Below, in pieces: positions 58,601 to 64,000 of a stretch of 64,000 bases of DNA. Positions within the stretch are counted from its first letter, which is position 1. Each line of letters starts with the position of its first letter. The stretch is taken from the NCBI GenBank assembly GCA_012064415.1, contig SSNU01000136.1:62001-126000 (forward strand), read 5' to 3'. This DNA is from Gyrodactylus bullatarudis (Eukaryota > Platyhelminthes > Monogenea > Gyrodactylidea > Gyrodactylidae). The notes beneath the pieces are model-generated. The model had not been told where the DNA came from, searched no databases, and saw only the letters and a program-made list of their open reading frames with translations. The position numbers and the translations under genes are program-made.

Positions 58601-61600
58601 TCAACTAAATCTTCTGATTGAATACATCCAGGATAGTATTTTTTGACATGATTAGTGGATTTAATAATTTTATTCGGGGTTAAAATATTTTTTGATTCTA
58701 AAACAATTTCTTCCAGAATTCTCATTCGATATTCGGCGATACTTGGCTCTCCGTTCTCCCTCTGATATCTCAATATGTCTTGCATTTTTTGACTTAACAA
58801 GTTTTTCACCTTTTCTTTGAATGAACTCCAAGCTTTTTCAATTGGGTTCAATAAGAAAGAATATGGAGCTAATCTAAGCATATTAACATCCTCTGATTGA
58901 AAGTTCTCAATTCGATTATGAATCGGAGCATTGTCGCAAAAAATTGTAATAGGCAAGATTCCTTGATTACGGCATAAATTAATGAGTTCAGTGATCCAAT
59001 TGTTAAAATTGATCCGTTTTAAAGGATCCTCTTCTTGATGCTAGTGTAAGAAGGGAATTATGGGTAATTGCTCCGATGCAATGAATATTGGAACCTCTAC
59101 TTGTAGGATTGATTAAAGTACATCTTTTTCCTATTTTTGAACGACCAAATTTCTTCTTAGTAAATAAATTAAAATTTGTTTCGTCTATCCATACAACTGT
59201 GGAAGAGGCCTCACATTAAAGTATTTTTCGAGCAATATTCGCTCCTCTTGGCCTTATTTTCTAACGAGTTCATAGACGTAGGAACGCTTTTAGTGATTTT
59301 CAATGAGATTAGAGCGCCATCCAACCAGTTCTTGATAGTTTAGGGAGTGACAGATACGTCGAATTTTTGAAGAATATGTTCAACACATTGTTTGAGGGAA
59401 ATTTTCAATATAACTGATCAGATTTTGAATTATAATATTTGATTTCTTGATATTTTTGGCTCCACCTCTTTTCAGTTGAATTGGTCTACCAGATCTAATC
59501 CACTTATAAGCAGTAGCATATGGGATTTTCATCAACTTTATGTAAGAGAACCAATCTTCTTCGTTTGAATAAATTCCCAAAACCTTCGTACGGACACTAC
59601 GGTATTTGTTCCTAGGCATGGTTTGAAGTGATTAATGTCGAACAAGGTTGTGAGCTCTTTGTCTATACTAAGAATGAAAATCGTGAAGATTCATGCTCGA
59701 ATTTTATTGGTTTAACCTACTCCACCCCCACAATTTACAAAAATAAAATAAATTTTCACGAATAAATTAATTATCAAAAGTCTTATTTTTAATTTACTTA
59801 ATGAATTTTTTATTTTTGGCGTAGTAAACTTTGCTATTGAATTTATTTTTTATCTTCTTATCAGTCATTCTGAATGAAAGTTTTGCTTTTGAATTTCACT
59901 TACTTGACTTTTGATTTTATTTATTTTCCTACAGAATGGAAGTTGTAAAACAGGCAGTGTTAATGAATTTAATTTCTTTGTTATTGGAGTAGTTATTTAT
60001 CCTTTTGATTTTCTTTTCTCTCTTGTTGGTCTTTAAAAGGTATAGTGTAATTCATTAAAAATTTAATTGGGATTATCCTCTTACCTGATTTATTTTTTGT
60101 TATTTTTTTCTATGAAACATCATTGTGTTCTGTGCTCAATGAAAAATATCGTTGAATTATATGATCATGGTGTAAATTAATCACATGTAAATATATCCTA
60201 TGTGTTAATACATTTCTAAGGACTCCTAGACAATGCTTAACATATTCTATTAATTATAAGACATTTCAATTTTATTTAATCTAATTCGACACGTGTATCT
60301 TTTTTAATTTTTGGGGTTAGCACACTGAAGAAAACTAATAAAAGTTATGAATTTTTAAAAAGTGTTTCCTAATATTATAATATTAATAATTATTAAAATA
60401 CTGTATATACTAAAAATTCTAATCTAAAATATAGCTCACATTTAGAAAAAAAATTAAATTTGATGAAATGTTATTTTTTCCCAATAGATGCTGACTATAA
60501 CAAGGCTGTCAGTGCATGCAGACAAGCTCTACAATACATTATTGGGAAATATTCTTATCTCAATAGCTGGAAAGATTCATGTCTTTTACATTCTTGGATC
60601 ACCGTTGGTTGCTTTTAATCTCCTCCATCATGTTTATTACATACCAGTGAGTATTAGATAGAGTTTCATAAAAGATATTGAATACATTTTTGAGATTAAA
60701 ATTATCTTTTTGAATTATCTTAAATATAAAAATTGACACAAGAGAGAATTTACTTGGCAATAAATAAACTTGTATTTTTAATTTGAAAGTATCTCAAGAG
60801 TGTCTATTTCACTCCGTTCATTTATCTTCTCTGGCCAATTGTCAGGCCAGTCTTTGTGAAATTATTCAGAAAGAAAAAAGTCAAGGCTGACGAAGATCTT
60901 GGCCAGAAACCAAGTACTATCAAGGGAGAGAATTTTGCCGAAGATCCTGCCAAGAAAGAACCAATATCTGCCCAAAAAGATGATGGAAAAAAAGAATCTA
61001 TCGACGAAACATCAAAAAACGTTGGTAAGTTGAATCTTGAAGTACATAAAATATAACTAAATTTCAATTATTTATGGGGTATTATGAAATGCATATTGAA
61101 GGAATCTTTTACGATATTTCAAGTCATGATGTAATTCTATATATTATTACCGATTAAAATTGATAGCAAGCTAAATGGTAGAATAATTATGTAAAACTAT
61201 AAGGTTCTGTTTACTCATATTTATATTTTGTTCAAAAATATCTATTAATTAAGCCAATTTAATTCTATTCTAGATGCAATGTTGATCAAGTTTTGACAAA
61301 AGGCTTTTTGACTTGAAGTAATTTATTAAAATAGATCTATGTAAAGAAAAGTTTGAGAAATCAAGTCTCCTATATCATAGAATGATGGAACTTTAGGCAT
61401 ATTTCATATTTCAATACAATCTTTACTGATATTCTTTCGAGTACACCTATTTATATCTATATAATTTTTCTTTCATCCAACCTATTGGTAAGAATAGAAG
61501 AAAAGAAGACCCTTTAACTAACAATTCCCCCCCCCTACTCTTCTACACTTTTCCCTCATTTTTATTTTATTAATTCAACGGAAATAACTGTTTTAAATTT

Positions 61601-62874
61601 GTTATCACTGCAACTTTAAGATGTCACTTCGATTTGAGCCCTCAATCATTATTATCGGTTAAAAAAAGTATTGAAATAGATGTAAACCTCTGTAAAGTTT
61701 ATTTATTCTCCTAAATTAAATCGAGTTTTATTTAAATGAACTATACTTAATTCCTTCAATTTTCATAATTATCTTGGTGATGAATAGTTAAACTTAAATA
61801 AAATCTGTCATTTTATCAAATTAACAAATATACTGCTTCTTTTACTCACTGTTTCATGTTTAATTTAACTCCCTATCGAAAAGTTGATTAATTTTAGTCT
61901 GCACATTTCCCATAATATCTCACATAATCCATTTATTCAAAAATAAAACATAAAGGGCTAATTATAAACTATAGTTTATACAGTAAAATTTAAGTCTCAG
62001 AGATTTTTTTTCCTAGGTCGCATTTATTCATTTTGATTTCCTCACGGTTTGTAGATACATTGTAACGCAATTATTTCTACTTATCGATTAAAACTGGGTC
62101 ATTTTTTGATCTCTACTTTTAATCACTGATATTGAGAAACATTAAAAATAATTTTCTTCAACAAGCATAGCACATGTTAGATGAACGACATAGTTGAGAT
62201 CTTTACTTATTTCAAGAGAAATTAATAGATTTCCTATCCAATGAGAAATGAACGAAGCATTCTCACAGGCTCGAATGAATAGTTATTTATTATTATTAAT
62301 ATGATGATTAATTGCTAGAATGGTTTGTGTTAGAAATAAGCCAATGGGACTTCAAGGGTTAAATATTATATTATTTTAAGATTATGACATTTCTACTTAA
62401 AAGTATAATTATGAATTATATATATATATATGTATTATTATTGTTATAAGGATTATGTTATGACGAATATTATACATGGTTAAATTATTTAGAATGCATA
62501 ACTAAAAATATAGCCATAGATCCCTATAGTTTCTGAAGATCATTGTAGAAACTTGGTCGATTTCACAAAACAGTAAAAAATTTGGATGATTAATAATTAC
62601 TAATTATTAATTAGTGATTATCCAGGTCTATTATCTGTCCAGATACACATATATGTTATAATCATAAATATTTTTTAAAGAAGATATCGATGAGGTATCA
62701 GCCCTTGTAATGGCAACTAAGCTGCGTCGTTACTCTACAGCAGCAGTTAATGAGTGGAAAATTCAATGCGATGAACAGGAATATGAAGAATCCGAGGACC
62801 GTTCCAAAACTTTTATGGCCCATCTCTCCAACGAGGAACAACAGAGTAATCTGAACGAAAAAAAGGATGATTGA
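55679..62874 (+). CDS. LPCAT3: lysophospholipid acyltransferase 5 (LPCAT3/nessy, MBOAT)
   Basis: ER membrane enzyme that re-acylates lysophosphatidylcholine/serine with polyunsaturated acyl-CoA. Exons 55679-56125, 56181-56389, 56444-56555, 56635-56721, 57276-57580, 57977-58124, 60488-60655, 60790-61024 and 62681-62874 give 634 residues. Many membrane helices are seen. AGPQFPFRHYQMF is typical of the family. The MBOAT active site is HNINTNKWMLEYVYKRFRFL (Asn about 378-382) and FLAFWHGIYSGYY with catalytic His about 414. Beyond the last helix (about residue 517) there is an unusual charged extension of about 115 residues. The protein ends in KKDD, a KKXX ER-retrieval signal as in the mammalian enzyme. 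Intron 6 carries a 1.7-kb transposon. The start Met is the first in frame and gives MIVSDPFGPAV. Confidence 0.92.
58330..60042 (-). mobile_element. IS630/Tc1-mariner-type transposon with about 240-bp TIRs
   Basis: Arms 58330-about 58569 and about 59803-60042 are inverted copies with a single mismatch noted in the compared portion, flanked by TA (58328-58329, 60043-60044). A decayed transposase lies between on the minus strand. It occupies LPCAT3 intron 6. The long, nearly identical TIRs indicate recent insertion. Confidence 0.9.
58594..59619 (-). pseudogene. broken DDE transposase of the IS630/Tc1 group
   Basis: The N-terminal frame (59619-59380) carries a helix-turn-helix-like segment (MKIPYATAYKWIRSGRP). 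The middle frame shows a stop inside VTP-TIKNW (probably a CAA to TAA change) and frame changes. The first catalytic Asp is kept in VVWIDETNFNLF (near 59190). The C-terminal frame (58956-58594) keeps CDNAPIH and NPIEKAW, the second Asp and the Glu, about 31 residues apart. All three catalytic residues survive in pieces, so decay is recent, but no intact protein is possible. Confidence 0.88.
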
Positions 62875-64000
62875 GTTATGAAATTTTTAAATTAATAATC
62901 GTAAATTGTTTGACATCTATTATTCTCATGGCTCTTTAGTGAAACCTATTCATGATATTTTTCACTTTCTCGATCCAATCAATCTCCCTTACTCCATATA
63001 GTCAAAAGATTCGGATATTGTCTTGTGTTTTACTCTATTTCGAAAACATTTATTTTCTCTTTCGCTCAATTTCAAGCAAGCAAGCACGTATTTATGAATC
63101 GTTACTCAATCATGCAAAGAGTATTTACACCCATTATTTGAACCTATTATGAATGAAGCATGTTGAATTTACATTGTAAATGATCTCATGCAATGATTAG
63201 ACCTTATAAAAGATGAAAAAATTGAGAAATCGATCTTTTAACTATTGAAATGTTTTTTTTCTCTCTCTTTCATGTTTTTTAATGGAAATGACAAGAAACA
63301 TTAAATATTTTTAGTAAAAATTTATATTGTTTTTGCTCTCAAAGTTTAATAACCTCAAATCTATTTTATTTATATAAGATTACTTCTAGGATTTAAGATT
63401 CTATATCATTTACTAATTATAATTAGGTAATTACCTATTCCTTTTGGAATAGAAATTTATTTATTAATCTAATAACAAAGTATGCATGTGAACAAAATTA
63501 AGAGAAATAATTTCTGAAGAGGTCTTCATCCTCTGGAATAAGTCTCAGGAGAAATGCACAAGTTGACGCGATGTTTGTTAAAGAAAAGGTTTTTAGTACA
63601 AATTTGAACCTGGCTTGGAGCGGGAGTATGTTGCCTAGGTCCTAGAAGAATTGAGTATTATAATTTGTTGAATCATCATGTGTTTTTTATGAGTTATAAA
63701 GATCCAGAGAGCCTGATACCCTCCCAAGATGATCTAGTGTTATTTTGAAATTTTGATTCTTAATAAACAAATCCTGTAAGTTAATAATAATACAGTAGTT
63801 AGAGATTTTTAAACACATGTATCCGATGTCACATTTATATCGAATGCTTTCCAATTGATCGAAAGTTACTATTATTCTTAATCTGATAATTTTTAATTAA
63901 AATTTCCTTCTTCTTTTAAAAGAAAGTCAATAGCCAACTTAGTAGTAGTCAGGAGGGTAAGGAACCAATTATCTGATCAGCATAGAATTTATCCTTCAAA
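62875..64000. other. region downstream of LPCAT3, no gene seen
   Basis: Contains the LPCAT3 3' UTR and AT-rich sequence. The 66-residue plus-strand frame at 62952 matches nothing. No repeat or RNA gene was recognised. Confidence 0.4.

Noticed and set aside
1..64000. Search for CRISPR arrays, bacterial operons, tRNA or rRNA genes, and integrated viral genes
   Set aside because: None seen. All coding content is intron-bearing animal genes or DNA transposons. tRNA detection by eye is unreliable, and a tRNAscan-type run would be needed to exclude small RNA genes.

Overview
This is animal nuclear DNA: AT-rich, with genes split by GT-AG introns, long gene-poor introns, an N-run assembly gap, and inverted-repeat DNA transposons. 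The gene set (arthropod-type TRPA and TRPC channels, an nAChR-family subunit, aromatic amino acid decarboxylase, CPT1, LPCAT3/nessy-type MBOAT) points to an arthropod. Extreme AT richness, Tc1/mariner-type insertions and very small introns would fit a copepod such as a caligid sea louse, but the species is inference. Nothing looks bacterial or viral. Exon models were built by hand from splice signals and protein family conservation. For nine multi-exon genes (RhoGDI, NDUFAF6, TRPA, VDAC, TRPC, CCNB1IP1, CPT1, DDC, LPCAT3) the summed exons give an exact multiple of three and roughly the family length, which supports them.

Layout. 1-2696: no gene seen, one MITE. 2697-10390 (+): nicotinic-type Cys-loop receptor subunit (5' end unresolved) with a mariner deletion derivative in an intron. 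11426-12767 (-): two small unknown genes, one a secreted peptide precursor. 13573-14165 (-) RhoGDI sits head to head with 14263-15288 (+) NDUFAF6. 15954-22133 (-): TRPA channel, with a 1.3-kb long-TIR element in one intron, head to head with 22296-23327 (+), a divergent VDAC. 24407-34770 (+): TRPC channel. 35794-37358 (-): two unknown genes. 37483-38248 (-) CCNB1IP1/HEI10 is head to head with 38429-41313 (+) CPT1. 42503-47648 (-): aromatic L-amino-acid decarboxylase, holding an intact same-strand coiled-coil gene in its last intron and a gapped palindrome in another. 48204-51055 (+): NFRKB (INO80 complex). 51432-51815 (-): unknown. 52003-about 54790 (-): ACAD9-like protein. 54884-55597 (-): NDUFAF3, head to head with 55679-62874 (+) LPCAT3, whose sixth intron carries a decayed IS630/Tc1-type transposon. 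62875-64000: nothing recognised.

How the genes work together. Eukaryotic neighbours need not be related, but two themes recur. First, mitochondria: three complex I assembly proteins (NDUFAF6, NDUFAF3, ACAD9-like) plus VDAC and CPT1 of the outer membrane. The ACAD9-like protein has lost the catalytic glutamate, suggesting it is now only an assembly factor. Second, excitability: one nAChR-type, one TRPA and one TRPC channel, and a monoamine-synthesis enzyme. The most unusual feature is a large class of introns only 25-31 nt long, many not a multiple of three, in well-conserved genes.
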